DNA from: Oscillospiraceae bacterium
GTDB taxonomy: Bacteria; Bacillota; Clostridia; Oscillospirales; Ruminococcaceae
DNA: 64,000 nt
Assembly: GCA_018380115.1 (NCBI GenBank)
Contig: JAGZUF010000001.1
Coordinates: 1-64,000, forward strand
Direction: 5' to 3'
Shown here: positions 9,030 through 17,705 of the stretch, one piece after another
Layout of the letters: every line of letters starts with the position of its first letter
Numbering within the stretch: the stretch's first letter is position 1
Program-made: the position numbers and the translations under genes
Notes under the pieces: generated by a model
Databases searched by the model: none
Seen by the model: only the letters and a program-made list of their open reading frames with translations
What the model was told of the DNA's origin: nothing

Positions 9030-10142
9030 ATGCGCCAGCCTGCGGAACATACCCTGCCCGAGGCGCTGGCCGCCTTTGATTTCGGCGGCCAGACGGCGGG
9101 CGCCCTGCGCTACGGCCAGGGGCATATCAACGACACCTTCTGCGCGTACGTGCAGACGCCGCAGGGCGATGCGCGGCGCTTCATTTTGCAGCGCATCAAC
9201 ACCGACACCTTCACAGACCCGAAGGGCCTGATGGAGAATATTGTGGGCGTGACGGACCACCTGCGTGCCGCCGTTGAAAAAAGCGGCGGCGACCCCGCGC
9301 GCGAGGCCATGACGGTGCTTCGCACCCGCGCAGGCGGCACATATTTCACCGACAGCGAGGGCGGCGCATGGCGCGCCTACCCTTTCATCGAGGGCACCGT
9401 GTGCCTGCAAAGCGTGCAGCAGCCTGCCCAGTTTTACGAAAGCGCACGCGCCTTCGGCCGCTTCCAGCAGCTTCTGGCGGGCTACCCTGCCGCCACGCTG
9501 CACGAGACCATCGCCAAATTCCATGACACACGCCAGCGCCTTGCCAACTTTGAAAAGGCACTGGCCGCTGATGTGTGCGGCCGCGCCAAAGACGTGCGGC
9601 CGGAGGCGGAATTCGTGATGGCCCGCAAAGCAGACTGCGCACACCTGATGGATTTGCTGGAAAAGGGCGAACTGCCGCTGCGCGTGACGCACAACGACAC
9701 CAAGCTGAACAACGTTCTGCTGGACAAGGCCACCGGAAAGGGCGTGTGCATCATTGACCTGGACACCGTGATGCCCGGCCTCTCGCTGAACGATTTCGGC
9801 GATTCCATCCGCTTCGGCGCCAACCACAGCGCCGAGGACGAGCCGGACCTTTCGAAGGTGAACTTTGATATCTCGCTGTACGAAATTTACGCCAAGGGCT
9901 TTCTGGAGACGGCGGGCGGCGCGCTGACACCCATGGAAAAGCAGTGCCTGCCCTGGGGCGCCAAGCTGATGACGCTGGAGTGCGGCATGCGCTTCCTCAC
10001 CGATTATCTGGAGGGCGACCACTACTTCAAAACGCACCGCGAGGGCCAGAACCTGGACCGCTGCCGCACCCAGTTCAAGCTGGTGGCGGACATGGAGGCC
10101 CAGTGGGCTGCCATGCAGGCCGCGGCGGAAAAATATTTCTGA
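9030..10142 (+). CDS. nahK: N-acetylhexosamine 1-kinase
   Basis: Anomeric kinase of 370 residues in the APH-like fold, phosphorylating GlcNAc/GalNAc released by the GH112 enzyme at C1. Visible motifs are the nucleotide-loop region YGQGHINDTF near residue 30, the catalytic loop RVTHNDTKLNNVLLD with catalytic Asp near residue 223, and the metal motif CIIDLDTVMPG. This is the LnpB/NahK pattern known from Bifidobacterium (about 359 residues). The start at 9030, two bases after the upstream stop, is chosen because GGGAGG lies just before it inside the end of the preceding gene. Last gene of the operon, followed by a strong terminator. Confidence 0.92.
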   Translation: MRQPAEHTLPEALAAFDFGGQTAGALRYGQGHINDTFCAYVQTPQGDARRFILQRINTDTFTDPKGLMENIVGVTDHLRAAVEKSGGDPAREAMTVLRTRAGGTYFTDSEGGAWRAYPFIEGTVCLQSVQQPAQFYESARAFGRFQQLLAGYPAATLHETIAKFHDTRQRLANFEKALAADVCGRAKDVRPEAEFVMARKADCAHLMDLLEKGELPLRVTHNDTKLNNVLLDKATGKGVCIIDLDTVMPGLSLNDFGDSIRFGANHSAEDEPDLSKVNFDISLYEIYAKGFLETAGGALTPMEKQCLPWGAKLMTLECGMRFLTDYLEGDHYFKTHREGQNLDRCRTQFKLVADMEAQWAAMQAAAEKYF

Positions 10143-10157
10143 AAGCCCATTGCAAAA

Positions 10158-10196
10158 GCGGCCCCGTGTTCCACTGGAACACGGGGCCGCTTTGTA
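10158..10196 (+). terminator. Terminator of the galE operon
   Basis: A 15-16 bp perfect GC-rich stem (arms 10158-10173 and 10175-10190) followed by TTTGT, 15 bases after the nahK stop. Confidence 0.85.
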
Positions 10197-10551
10197 CAGG
10201 CATGCTGAACGGCGGCGGGCGCATGCTGCCATAAGGGGAAAGGGTGCCCCTCCCCTGCCGGGGCTGCGGGCGGCCGCCCACGGCAAAAAGCCGGCCCCGC
10301 CGGAGGTATCTCCCGCGCCGGGCGGCGCTTTGCGGCATATGTAGCGTTCAAGGGGGACATAACGCCCCGCCCCCGCAGGCGCGCCGGGTGCAGGCAGGTT
10401 TATTCGTCCGGGCCATACCGGTATTTCCGCCGTCATTCCGGCGGCCCTGTCTGCAAAGGGCTCCCTCTTGCGGCCCCGCCCGCCTGCCCCATGGAAAGAG
10501 AATGGCCAAGCTGCCGGTTGTCCGGCCGTCCTTTGGCGTGAACAGCCCGTT
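10197..10551. other. GC-rich spacer without a recognisable gene
   Basis: Short open frames here lack ribosome-binding sites and family-like sequence. A small CCGCCG/CGGCGG hairpin near 10429-10446 is the only structure noted. It lies between two converging genes. Confidence 0.5.
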
Positions 10552-11379
10552 TCACTCCGTCATTTTTATGTAAATGAAATAGCTTGCGGTTCCGCCGTAG
10601 CCGTTTTCCGCATTCCAGCCTGCTGTTATTTCATAGATATATCCGCCCGCCTTGAGGGTGAGAACATCTCCATTGACGGCCGCCCTTTCGCTGTCTGCGG
10701 CAGGCTCTCCCCAATATTCATCGCTCCAGCATTTCACGCTTACAACAGCATCGGGTTCCTCTGCAAATCTCAGTGCAGCCGTTGCTTCCGGCGTTTCATG
10801 CGGCGGGGACAAGAGTTCCTCACAATCCAAAGGGTGTGCGCTGCCGGCATTTATACTCACAGAATTTCCATCAGCATCTTTTTTCTGCCACGAATAACTG
10901 CCCAAGAATGCATTGACGGAAACGCCGCCGCTTATCACGCTTAAAGCAGGCGGCTCTTCCAAAATGATACCGGCGGTTCCGGAGCTCAGCAGCTCATTGG
11001 CATAGCGGCTGAGTGCTTCGCACGGCTCATGCTTTGTTTTATAGCCCACCCCATCAATTACAAGAAACGGGCTATATGCCGTAATTTCTGTCTGCGTGCC
11101 GTCCGTCATAGTCAGGGTAAAAGCAGCAGCCTGCCCGGCATATTCTGTGTAAGAATTATCCTGATGATAGATAACCACATCGTTCAAACGGCACGCCAGC
11201 TCTGAAACATCCTCAATTTCAACCGTTTTGTCCGGCGGCGACAATCGTACTTTGGCTGACGCTATCTGTGCCGCGTCCAGATTTTTATATGGCCTTTTCC
11301 CCATTGCAAGCAGAAGGGCCGCCGCAGTGAATAACAGGAGAATACACACGGGCGCCATAAGCAGCCATCTCTTTTTCAT
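10552..11379 (-). CDS. Membrane-anchored protein of unknown function
   Basis: A 275-residue protein with an N-terminal hydrophobic segment (about residues 5-26, MKKRWLLMAPVC start) that acts as anchor or signal; the rest is predicted extracellular. The outside part has beta-rich, polar sequence (VEIEDVSELACRLNDVVIY, AFTLTMTDGTQTEITAYSPF) and ends YGGTASYFIYIKMTE. There is no lipobox and no catalytic motif was recognised. GAGGAGG precedes the start. The gene is monocistronic and its base composition is lower in GC than the neighbours, which may indicate later acquisition. I do not recognise the family. Confidence 0.75.
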   Translation of the reverse strand: MKKRWLLMAPVCILLLFTAAALLLAMGKRPYKNLDAAQIASAKVRLSPPDKTVEIEDVSELACRLNDVVIYHQDNSYTEYAGQAAAFTLTMTDGTQTEITAYSPFLVIDGVGYKTKHEPCEALSRYANELLSSGTAGIILEEPPALSVISGGVSVNAFLGSYSWQKKDADGNSVSINAGSAHPLDCEELLSPPHETPEATAALRFAEEPDAVVSVKCWSDEYWGEPAADSERAAVNGDVLTLKAGGYIYEITAGWNAENGYGGTASYFIYIKMTE

Positions 11380-11399
11380 AACAGAAGCCTCCTCTGCCT

Positions 11400-11675
11400 T
11401 TTGTTTTTATGCCGCTACTTATATAGACGAAAAATTGGGGAAAAGGTTTCACGGCCCGCAAGGCCCGCGGTGCAGGCTTATAAACAAATCCGCCGCATTT
11501 CTGCCCGCCATGGGCGGTATTGCGTCTTTGCCGCCCCGGCCGGGCTGCGCGGGGCGTCTCTTCGTGCCCAGGCCCCCGCAGCCGCCAAGCTGAGCCTCTG
11601 TTTTTTCGGAAAGGTTTTTGCGCAAAAAGCCTCCCGGCGCAGGCAGGGCGTCCGCCTGCAGGCACAGGCGCATAC
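11400..11675. other. Non-coding spacer upstream of the unknown membrane protein
   Basis: Contains several short GC-rich inverted repeats but no open frame with a ribosome-binding site. The -35/-10 of the minus-strand gene should lie in 11390-11450, where sequence is locally AT-rich; no consensus was found. Confidence 0.45.
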
Positions 11676-11712
11676 AAAAAAGGCATGGAAAAATTCCATG
11701 CCTTTTTCTTTT
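11676..11712. terminator. Bidirectional intrinsic terminator
   Basis: Perfect stem GGCATGGAA/TTCCATGCC with an AAA loop, A-tract on the left and T-tract on the right, so it can act on both strands. It lies directly before the first interspersed repeat. Confidence 0.75.
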
Positions 11713-11722
11713 TGAGTAGGGA

Positions 11723-11961
11723 AACCACCGGTTCTGCCGGTAGAGGTGCCCCGCAAAAAAGCTTTCGCTTCAAGCATCGAGCGGAGCGAACTGCTAACAG
11801 CAAGTTAGCAGGGATAAAAGGCCACCGTTAGGACAGCGGTTGCCCGTTTACGGGCTGTGGGGCAAGGGATGCGAGCGGAATAAAATTCAGCGCGTCTTGA
11901 GGCGCTTGCCGGTAATAGGCCCTTATAGGGCCAGCTCAAGCCACCGGCTTAGCCGGTGGTT
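11723..11961 (+). repeat. Interspersed 240-bp repeat, copy A
   Basis: Begins with AACCACCGGTTCTGCCGGT and ends with the inverse of AACCACCGGCTAAGCCGGT, so both ends carry the same hairpin-forming terminal inverted repeat. Internal blocks shared with the other copies are CAAAAAAGCTTTCGCTTCAA, CCCGTTTACGGGCTGTGGGG and TTCAGCGCGTCTTGAGGCGC. It has no open frame of interest and is either a MITE-like element or a repeated structured RNA. Confidence 0.8.
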
Positions 11962-11987
11962 ATGACTGTCAGCCCTATCGGAAAAGA

Positions 11988-12221
11988 GACCCCCGGCTCT
12001 GCCGGGGCGCGCAAAAAGCTTTTGCTTCAAGCTTTGAGCGAAGCGGGAAGTGAAAAACAGCCTTGCACTTTGCAAAAGGGTTCTCCTGAAAAGCAATCTC
12101 TGTCTACGGGCTGCCGCGTGGGCAATGCGGGAGGCGGCTTCTATTCAGCGCCTCCTGAGAGGGCTTGCCGGCAGGAGGCACCCCCAGAGTTTACACAGGC
12201 CCCCGGCAAAGCCGGGAGGCT
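11988..12221 (+). repeat. Interspersed 240-bp repeat, copy B
   Basis: Ends CCCCGGCTCTGCCGGGG and CCCCGGCAAAGCCGGG form the terminal hairpins. Internal blocks GCAAAAAGCTTTTGCTTCAA, GAGCGAAGCGGGA, CTACGGGCTGCCGCGTGGG and TTCAGCGCCTCCTGAGAGGG align with copy A in the same order. It follows copy A after 26 bases in the same orientation, and its right end lies 30 bases from the AEC transporter stop. Confidence 0.75.
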
Positions 12222-12251
12222 GACTTTTGCCCTTATAAAAGGGGCACGCCT

Positions 12252-13190
12252 TCACGCCATGGTATACACTGCAATGCCCACAAAGCACAGCATGGTGGCC
12301 AGCGTCTGCGCAGAATAGCTGGTGGAGACGTACTCGGCGTCGTCCCCCACGTCTGCAAACAGCGGGATGATAAACGGCGCGGGCAGGCTGAACAGCACCA
12401 GCAGGGCCGCCATGGTGAGCTTGTCGAACGGCAGAAAGCGGAACACCACCAGCGCCGCCGCCGCACACAGCGCAGCCATCACCGCAAGGCGCAGCGCCAC
12501 CGTAATAAGCACCGGGCGCAGCAGGCTCACCTTCAGCGACAGCTCGTACCCCACCACGATCAGGATAAGGCATGCCGTGGGCGCCGAAAGGAAGCTGATG
12601 AGCTCGGTGACAATGCCGGAAACGGGCGAGGCCAACACCCATTTGCCCACGCCCAGCGCGCCCAGCACGATGCCCAGCGCCATGCCGCAGAACGCGGGGT
12701 TTGTAAACATGTTTTTCAAAAGGCCCTTTGCGTCTGCCCTCTCGCCGCCCGCCACCTTCAGCAGGGCCAGCCACACGGTGTAGGCAAACAGCGTCTGGCC
12801 GATGTCGAACATGGCCAGAGTGGAAAGGCTGCCGTTCTCACCCGCCAGCAGGCCGTACAGCGCATAGCCCAGCATACCCACCTCGAAGCTGGACATCAGA
12901 AACGGCAGAAAGCGCCCGTGCGGGGCCACCAGCGGGCGCAGCGCATAGCCTGCCGCACAGGCAATGCCGCAGGCGGTGAACACCACCGCAAAGCCCAGCA
13001 GAAGGCCGGCGTTATATTCCGCCGTAAGGAAGGCGTTAAACAGCACCACCGGCAGCGTAATATTGCCGATGACGGTTTTCAGGGCCGCATGCCCCTGTGC
13101 GTTCAAAAGGCCGCTGCGCCGGCAGAAAAATCCGATGGCCATGGCCGCCAGCACAGGCAGCACCATCTGTGTGATTTGTAAAAACAACAT
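12252..13190 (-). CDS. AEC-family transporter (auxin efflux carrier type)
   Basis: A 312-residue membrane protein with about ten hydrophobic helices in the two-times-five pattern of the AEC family (MLFLQITQMVLPVLAAMAIG start, GNITLPVVLFNAFL in the first half, LPAPFIIPLF in the second). Members export or import small organic acids such as malate or malonate; no substrate can be read here. GGGGAGGG precedes the ATG. It is monocistronic, between two repeat copies downstream and the lsrF gene upstream, with 188 bases to the latter, so it is probably not part of the lsr operon although it is in the same orientation. Confidence 0.9.
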   Translation of the reverse strand: MLFLQITQMVLPVLAAMAIGFFCRRSGLLNAQGHAALKTVIGNITLPVVLFNAFLTAEYNAGLLLGFAVVFTACGIACAAGYALRPLVAPHGRFLPFLMSSFEVGMLGYALYGLLAGENGSLSTLAMFDIGQTLFAYTVWLALLKVAGGERADAKGLLKNMFTNPAFCGMALGIVLGALGVGKWVLASPVSGIVTELISFLSAPTACLILIVVGYELSLKVSLLRPVLITVALRLAVMAALCAAAALVVFRFLPFDKLTMAALLVLFSLPAPFIIPLFADVGDDAEYVSTSYSAQTLATMLCFVGIAVYTMA

Positions 13191-13378
13191 GGTATCCCTC
13201 CCCGCCGGGGCTCAAACCTGCCCGGCATCTATAAAGCCGCATGGCAGGGGGCCGCCCGCCCCCCGCGTACCCTGGCATGAAAAAACAAGCCGCCGCGGCG
13301 CCGCAGCCCGGAGAGGAAAGGAAAGGGAATCTCCGGGCAGGGCGCCGCCTGCGGCCTGCCTTTTATACTGAGAACCGC

Positions 13379-14260
13379 TTATTTGTGGATCTCATTCTGA
13401 TAGAACTCGTACGCTTCCTTGTCGGTAAAGCCTTCGTGTACGATTTTGGCAATGGCTGCGCTCATCTCCACAGGGTGATTGCTCTGGAAGATGTTGCGGC
13501 CCATATCCAGGCCGCGGGCACCGCCCTGAATAGAGCGGTAGGCCAGCGTAAGGGCCTCGTCCTCAGGCAGCTTCTTGCCGCCGGCCACCACGATGGGCAC
13601 CGGGCAGGCAGCCACAATCTCTTCAAAGTTCTCGCAGTAATAGGTCTTGATGATATTGGCGCCCATCTCGGCCACAATGCGCGTGGCGAGCTTGAAGAAG
13701 CGGTCCGTGCGCTCCATATCCTTGCCCACGGCCACAACGCCCATCACAGGCACGCTGTAACGCATGCCGGCATTGATGCAGCGGGACAGGTTGTCGATGC
13801 TGGAAAGCTGGCCGTCCGCGCCGATAAACGTCTGCACGGCCATGCAGTCTGCATTCATGCGGATGGAGTCTTCAATGTCCACGGCCACCACCTCGTGCGA
13901 GAGGTCGTCGTTTATCATCGAAGAGCCGGAGCTCACGCGCAGCGCGATGCCCTTCTTGCACTCGGGCGGCACGCAGGTACGCAGCGCGCCGCGGGTGCCC
14001 ATCAGCACATCCACATTGGGCAGCAGCTTCGGAATGGTGATGTCCAGGCGCTCCAGCCCGGCGGTAGAGCCCATGAAGTAGCCGTGGTCAAACGCAAACA
14101 TCACAGTGTTGCCGCTTTTGGGGTTAAAAATGTTGGACAGGTGCTTTTTCATGCCCCAGTCCAGATTATTGGCGCCCTTTACATAAAAACTTCCCTGATT
14201 TGCGAACGGAACATCGGTGTGGTAATCCTTCGCAACTTTCAAGCCTTCTTTATCAGCCAT
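13379..14260 (-). CDS. lsrF: LsrF-type thiolase of phospho-AI-2 degradation
   Basis: A 293-residue class I aldolase-fold enzyme. E. coli LsrF moves an acetyl group from 3-hydroxy-5-phosphonooxypentane-2,4-dione to CoA, ending AI-2 catabolism. The match runs through the whole length: NLDWGMKKHLSNIFNPKSGN, VMFAFDHGYFMGSTAGLERL, DVLMGTRGALRT, the lysine-bearing GANIIKTYYCENFEEIV, CPVPIVVAGGKKLPE and GLDMGRNIFQS. The start has AAGGAGG. It is the last gene of lsrACDBF, as in enterobacteria, but is set off from lsrB by about 195 bases with strong RNA structure. No lsrG follows. Confidence 0.93.
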   Translation of the reverse strand: MADKEGLKVAKDYHTDVPFANQGSFYVKGANNLDWGMKKHLSNIFNPKSGNTVMFAFDHGYFMGSTAGLERLDITIPKLLPNVDVLMGTRGALRTCVPPECKKGIALRVSSGSSMINDDLSHEVVAVDIEDSIRMNADCMAVQTFIGADGQLSSIDNLSRCINAGMRYSVPVMGVVAVGKDMERTDRFFKLATRIVAEMGANIIKTYYCENFEEIVAACPVPIVVAGGKKLPEDEALTLAYRSIQGGARGLDMGRNIFQSNHPVEMSAAIAKIVHEGFTDKEAYEFYQNEIHK

Positions 14261-14334
14261 TGGTCAAAAATCCTCCTTATATGATACTTCATGCTGGCAG
14301 GCTGCCAGAAAACGGATACACGCAAAGCACTTTC

Positions 14335-14422
14335 CCATACCTTGCGCCTAAACGGACGGCGGCGCGCCGTCATCCGCTTAGGCGCAAAGTATGGCCGGGA
14401 GGGCCCAGCCATACTCTGCGCC
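14335..14422 (-). promoter_or_regulatory. Three-arm alternative hairpin between lsrB and lsrF
   Basis: The middle arm (14381-14395, GGCGCAAAGTATGGC) can pair either with the arm at 14335-14351 (CCATACCTTGCGCC) or with the one at 14408-14422 (GCCATACTCTGCGCC). The two hairpins exclude each other, the layout of an attenuator, but neither has a T-tract. It may also just protect the lsrB 3' end. A third GC hairpin follows at 14422-14440. Confidence 0.55.
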
Positions 14423-14454
14423 GCCCGCCGCGCGGCGGGCAGAAAAAAGGAGTG

Positions 14455-15594
14455 TTAGAAATCGTACTGGTCCATGTTCTCTGCGGTAAACACAGCGCGC
14501 TCGGGCAGCAGCACAACGCCGCTGTTCACGTCGCCGGTCTCTGCGCCTTCCGCGATGCTGTCGTTGGCAACCACTTCCACATCACCGATGCCGGGGATGG
14601 AGATAGTGTCGCCCACCGTCACTTCGTTGCCGGCAGCCAGGTAAGCGGCCAGGTAGCAGCCCATAGCGCCCTGCACAGAAGCATCCCACAGGCCCCAGTT
14701 GTAGATAGTGCCGTTGGAGCAATACTCTTTGATGGCGTTCGGGGTGGCAAAGCCGGTGATGGTGATGTCGTCCTGGGTGTAGCCCTTGTTCTCGGCAGCC
14801 TGCAGCTGGCCGGGCAGCGCGGTGGAGTCGTTGCAGATAATCAGGTCGATGTCGGGGTGCGCGCTCAGCACAGCATCGCCAACGGTGATGGCCTGCTCGG
14901 CATCCTGGTTGGAGTAGTAGTTGTCAGGGGCAACGTTCGTCCAGTTGGGATATTTCTCAGCGATGATGGCCTCGCCGGCAACCTGCCAGGAGTTCTGGTC
15001 CGTCACAGTGGCCTGAGAATAGTGCCAGCAGTAGGTAACCTCATCGTTCTCGGGGTCGATGCCGCGGGCTTCCAGGCCGGCAACGGCAAGGTCCACCAGC
15101 ATCTGGCCCAGCACGTCGGGCGTGCCCTGAGAAACCATCAAATCACGGTCTTCGGGCAGAGCGTCAGAGTCCCATGTGGTGACGATGACGCCGGCCTCGG
15201 CGGCAGCCTTCAGCGCGTCGGAAACACCGGCGGCGTCAACGGTGGAGATGCAGATGGCGTCCGTGCCGGAGGCAACGGCCGTGTTGATAACCTGCACCTG
15301 GTCGGCCACGGCAGCAGTGGCGCTGCCCTGGTAGTCCACAGTGATGCCCCAGTCCTCAGCATACTTCTGGGCGCCGTCATTGGCAACCTCAAAGAACGCG
15401 TTGCCCGTCACCTTCGGGATGAACGTAACCGTCATGCCCTCAACGGACTTCACGTCGGAGCCGGCTGCAGAAGCAGAGCCGGAAGCGGGCGTGCTCGCAC
15501 TGGCGGGCGCAGAGGAAGAAGTGGGTGTGCCGCCGCAGGCTACCAGCGTAAGAGCCATGGCCAGGGCCAGCACGATTGCAAGTGCTTTTTTCAT
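14455..15594 (-). CDS. lsrB: AI-2 binding lipoprotein LsrB
   Basis: A 379-residue periplasmic-binding-type receptor, here a lipoprotein (signal up to Cys20, then a Ser/Ala linker to about residue 46). It aligns with enterobacterial LsrB over its length: TFIPKVTGNAFFEV, VTTWDSDALPEDR, SQGTPDVLGQMLVDLA, TVTDQNSWQ, GFATPNAIKEY, YNWGLWDASVQG and the end VLLPERAVF. Ligand-contact positions corresponding to Lys35, Asp116, Asp166 and Gln167 are kept (Lys61, the WDSD acid, Asp199, Gln200). The Pro220/Ala222 positions are Asn255 and Ser257. AGGAGG precedes the start. It captures AI-2 for LsrACD. Confidence 0.93.
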   Translation of the reverse strand: MKKALAIVLALAMALTLVACGGTPTSSSAPASASTPASGSASAAGSDVKSVEGMTVTFIPKVTGNAFFEVANDGAQKYAEDWGITVDYQGSATAAVADQVQVINTAVASGTDAICISTVDAAGVSDALKAAAEAGVIVTTWDSDALPEDRDLMVSQGTPDVLGQMLVDLAVAGLEARGIDPENDEVTYCWHYSQATVTDQNSWQVAGEAIIAEKYPNWTNVAPDNYYSNQDAEQAITVGDAVLSAHPDIDLIICNDSTALPGQLQAAENKGYTQDDITITGFATPNAIKEYCSNGTIYNWGLWDASVQGAMGCYLAAYLAAGNEVTVGDTISIPGIGDVEVVANDSIAEGAETGDVNSGVVLLPERAVFTAENMDQYDF

Positions 15595-15648
15595 GATATG
15601 ACCTCCTGTTTTATATCTTTTGAGGGGGCGTCCCCCCTCTGGGGAACT

Positions 15649-16695
15649 TTATTTTGCGGTTTTCACCGCGGGCCGTTCTTTTTTTCTTTTCAGTTTTGCG
15701 AACAAAGCGGCCGTTTTCGGGTGGTTCGCCGCGGCGCGGCCCACCACTACCACGATAAGCAGAATGCCGATGGGAATGTCGAGGTACTGCGTGTTCACCT
15801 TAAAGCACAGCGGCATGCCGAAGCGCATCAGGCCGATGATGAGCGAGGCCAGGGCCGTGCCGATGGCGCTGCCCTTGCCGCCCGTGGAAAGCGTGCCGCC
15901 CAGCACGCACGCGGTGATGATATTCATGGTAAGCGTGCTGCCAAGGTCGCTTTTCGCGGTGCCCAGATATGAAGTGAGCACGATACCCGCCACCGCCGCG
16001 CTGACGGCGCTGAGCACATAGGTGGAAAGGATGACGCGGCGCGTGTTGATGCCGGAATATTCAGCCGCCTGCGGGTTCACACCCACAAGGAACACCTTGC
16101 GCCCGTATTTCGATTTGTGCAGAAGCAGCCATGCAATTACCGTCATGCCCAGGAAAATGAGCACCTGAGACGGAATGACGCCGAACAGCTTGAAGCCGGT
16201 GAGGGCCTTGAAGCTTTCGGGGAAGCCGCTGATGCCCTGATAGCTCTCGGTAGAGCTGAGGGTGGAAACCAGCAGTGCAAGGCCCGCGTACAGGAACTGG
16301 CCGCCCAGCGTCACCACCATGGCCTGCACGCCGCAGTAGGCCACAAAGAACCCGCTGAGCGCGCCGCACACGGCGGCGATAGCCACAGCCAGCAGCACGG
16401 CGCCCCAGATATTGAGGCCGAAGTCCTGCCAGAATACGCCGATGACAATGGAGGTGAGGCCCACAATAGAGCCCGCCTGAATGTCGATGCCGCCGGTAAT
16501 CATCACGAAGGTGACAAACAGGCTGATAAGGCAGATGGCGATAAAGTCGTTGATGCTGTTCAAAAGCAGCGGAATACGCAGGAATTTCTCGTTCGCAAGG
16601 CCGAACACCACAAACTCCAGCACCAGCAGCACCACAAGGAACGTGTTCCAGTTCTTAAAGGCACCGCCTATTTTAGAGGAAAGCGGCTTTTTCAT
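15649..16695 (-). CDS. lsrD: AI-2 ABC transporter permease LsrD
   Basis: A 348-residue permease of the ribose/AI-2 (CUT2) family with eight to ten helices. GGIDIQAGSIVGLTSIVIGV is the usual family motif, and LGGTLSTGGKGSAIGTALAS near the C-terminus is the conserved ATPase-contact region. Its ATG overlaps the lsrC stop by four bases (translational coupling). Assignment to LsrD rather than LsrC follows the gene order A-C-D-B-F shared with enterobacteria. A small GAGGGGG/CCCCCCTC hairpin lies in the gap before lsrB. Confidence 0.9.
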   Translation of the reverse strand: MKKPLSSKIGGAFKNWNTFLVVLLVLEFVVFGLANEKFLRIPLLLNSINDFIAICLISLFVTFVMITGGIDIQAGSIVGLTSIVIGVFWQDFGLNIWGAVLLAVAIAAVCGALSGFFVAYCGVQAMVVTLGGQFLYAGLALLVSTLSSTESYQGISGFPESFKALTGFKLFGVIPSQVLIFLGMTVIAWLLLHKSKYGRKVFLVGVNPQAAEYSGINTRRVILSTYVLSAVSAAVAGIVLTSYLGTAKSDLGSTLTMNIITACVLGGTLSTGGKGSAIGTALASLIIGLMRFGMPLCFKVNTQYLDIPIGILLIVVVVGRAAANHPKTAALFAKLKRKKERPAVKTAK

Positions 16696-17705
16696 TTGGC
16701 CTCGCCCCCTTCCGCTGTGCCCGCCGTCCTGGCGGCCAGGCGTTCATGGCGGTTGCGCACCGCCGCACGGCGCTGCATCAGCGCGTCTGCCACCACGATG
16801 GTGATAAGGATGATGCCCGTGATGGTGTTGTCGTAATTGGAAGAAAAGCCCATAAACACCAGCAGGTAGCTGATAGAGCTCATGATAACGGCGCCGATGG
16901 CGGCGCCCACCACGCTGCCCACACCGCCGGACAGGCTGATGCCGCCCAGCACGCAGGCCGCCACGGCCTTCATTTCATAGCCGTTGCCGCTCAGCGAGGT
17001 GACAAAGCCGATGCGGCTGCAGAACAAAATGCCCGCCAGCGCGGCCATGACGCCGCATATGACATAGGCCAGCACCTTTGTGCGCACGGCCGAGATGCCC
17101 ACCAGCGTGGCGCCGCCCGCATTGTCGCCCACCGCCGTGAAATAGCGGCCGCGACGCGTGCGGGACAAAAGCAGATGCACCACTACCACCAGCACAAGGC
17201 AGGCGCAGAAATACACGGTGAGGTCGCCCAGAAGGGTGACGGAAGAAAAATCCTTAAATTCCTTGGGCAGGTTTTCCACCCAGGCGCCGTCTGCGTACAC
17301 ATACATGGCGCCGCGCAGCACGCCGTTCACGCCCAGCGTGAAGATAAGCGAGGGCACGCCCATCACGGCCACGCCCCAGCCGTTGATAAGGCCAACCAAA
17401 GCGCCGATGAGAATGCCTACGGCAAAGGCCACCAGCCAGTTGCAGCCGTCGCGCAGAAGGCTGCCCACCACTGTGGCCACAAAGCCCAGGGTTGAGCCCA
17501 CAGAGACGTCTATTTCGCCCACGATGATGGCGAAGGCCATGCCCACGGCAATGAGGATATACACCACAGCGGAATTGAAGCACGCCGAAATGTTGGCAGA
17601 GCTTGCAAAGCTGGGGTTGATGAGGCTTACAATGATGAACAGCGCCACAAGAAACAGAAAGCTGCTGAGCTCGCGCGCCTTCAACACCTTTTTCACTGTG
17701 CTCAT
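16692..17705 (-). CDS. lsrC: AI-2 ABC transporter permease LsrC
   Basis: A 337-residue CUT2 permease, first helix from about residue 14 (SSFLFLVALFIIVSLI). It carries GEIDVSVGSTLGFVATVVGS, the counterpart of the NIDVSVGS motif in E. coli LsrC, and LGGISLSGGVGSVVGAAIG at the cytoplasmic loop. The ATG overlaps the lsrA stop by four bases, so lsrA, lsrC and lsrD are translationally coupled. It forms the membrane channel with LsrD. The last 30 residues are a polar, Ala-rich tail that enterobacterial proteins lack. Confidence 0.9.
   Translation of the reverse strand: MSTVKKVLKARELSSFLFLVALFIIVSLINPSFASSANISACFNSAVVYILIAVGMAFAIIVGEIDVSVGSTLGFVATVVGSLLRDGCNWLVAFAVGILIGALVGLINGWGVAVMGVPSLIFTLGVNGVLRGAMYVYADGAWVENLPKEFKDFSSVTLLGDLTVYFCACLVLVVVVHLLLSRTRRGRYFTAVGDNAGGATLVGISAVRTKVLAYVICGVMAALAGILFCSRIGFVTSLSGNGYEMKAVAACVLGGISLSGGVGSVVGAAIGAVIMSSISYLLVFMGFSSNYDNTITGIILITIVVADALMQRRAAVRNRHERLAARTAGTAEGGEAK

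Noticed and set aside
8688..10436. Minus-strand frame of 582 codons
   Set aside because: Antisense of nahK and of the end of the nucleotidyltransferase gene, crossing the terminator; typical artefact of high GC.
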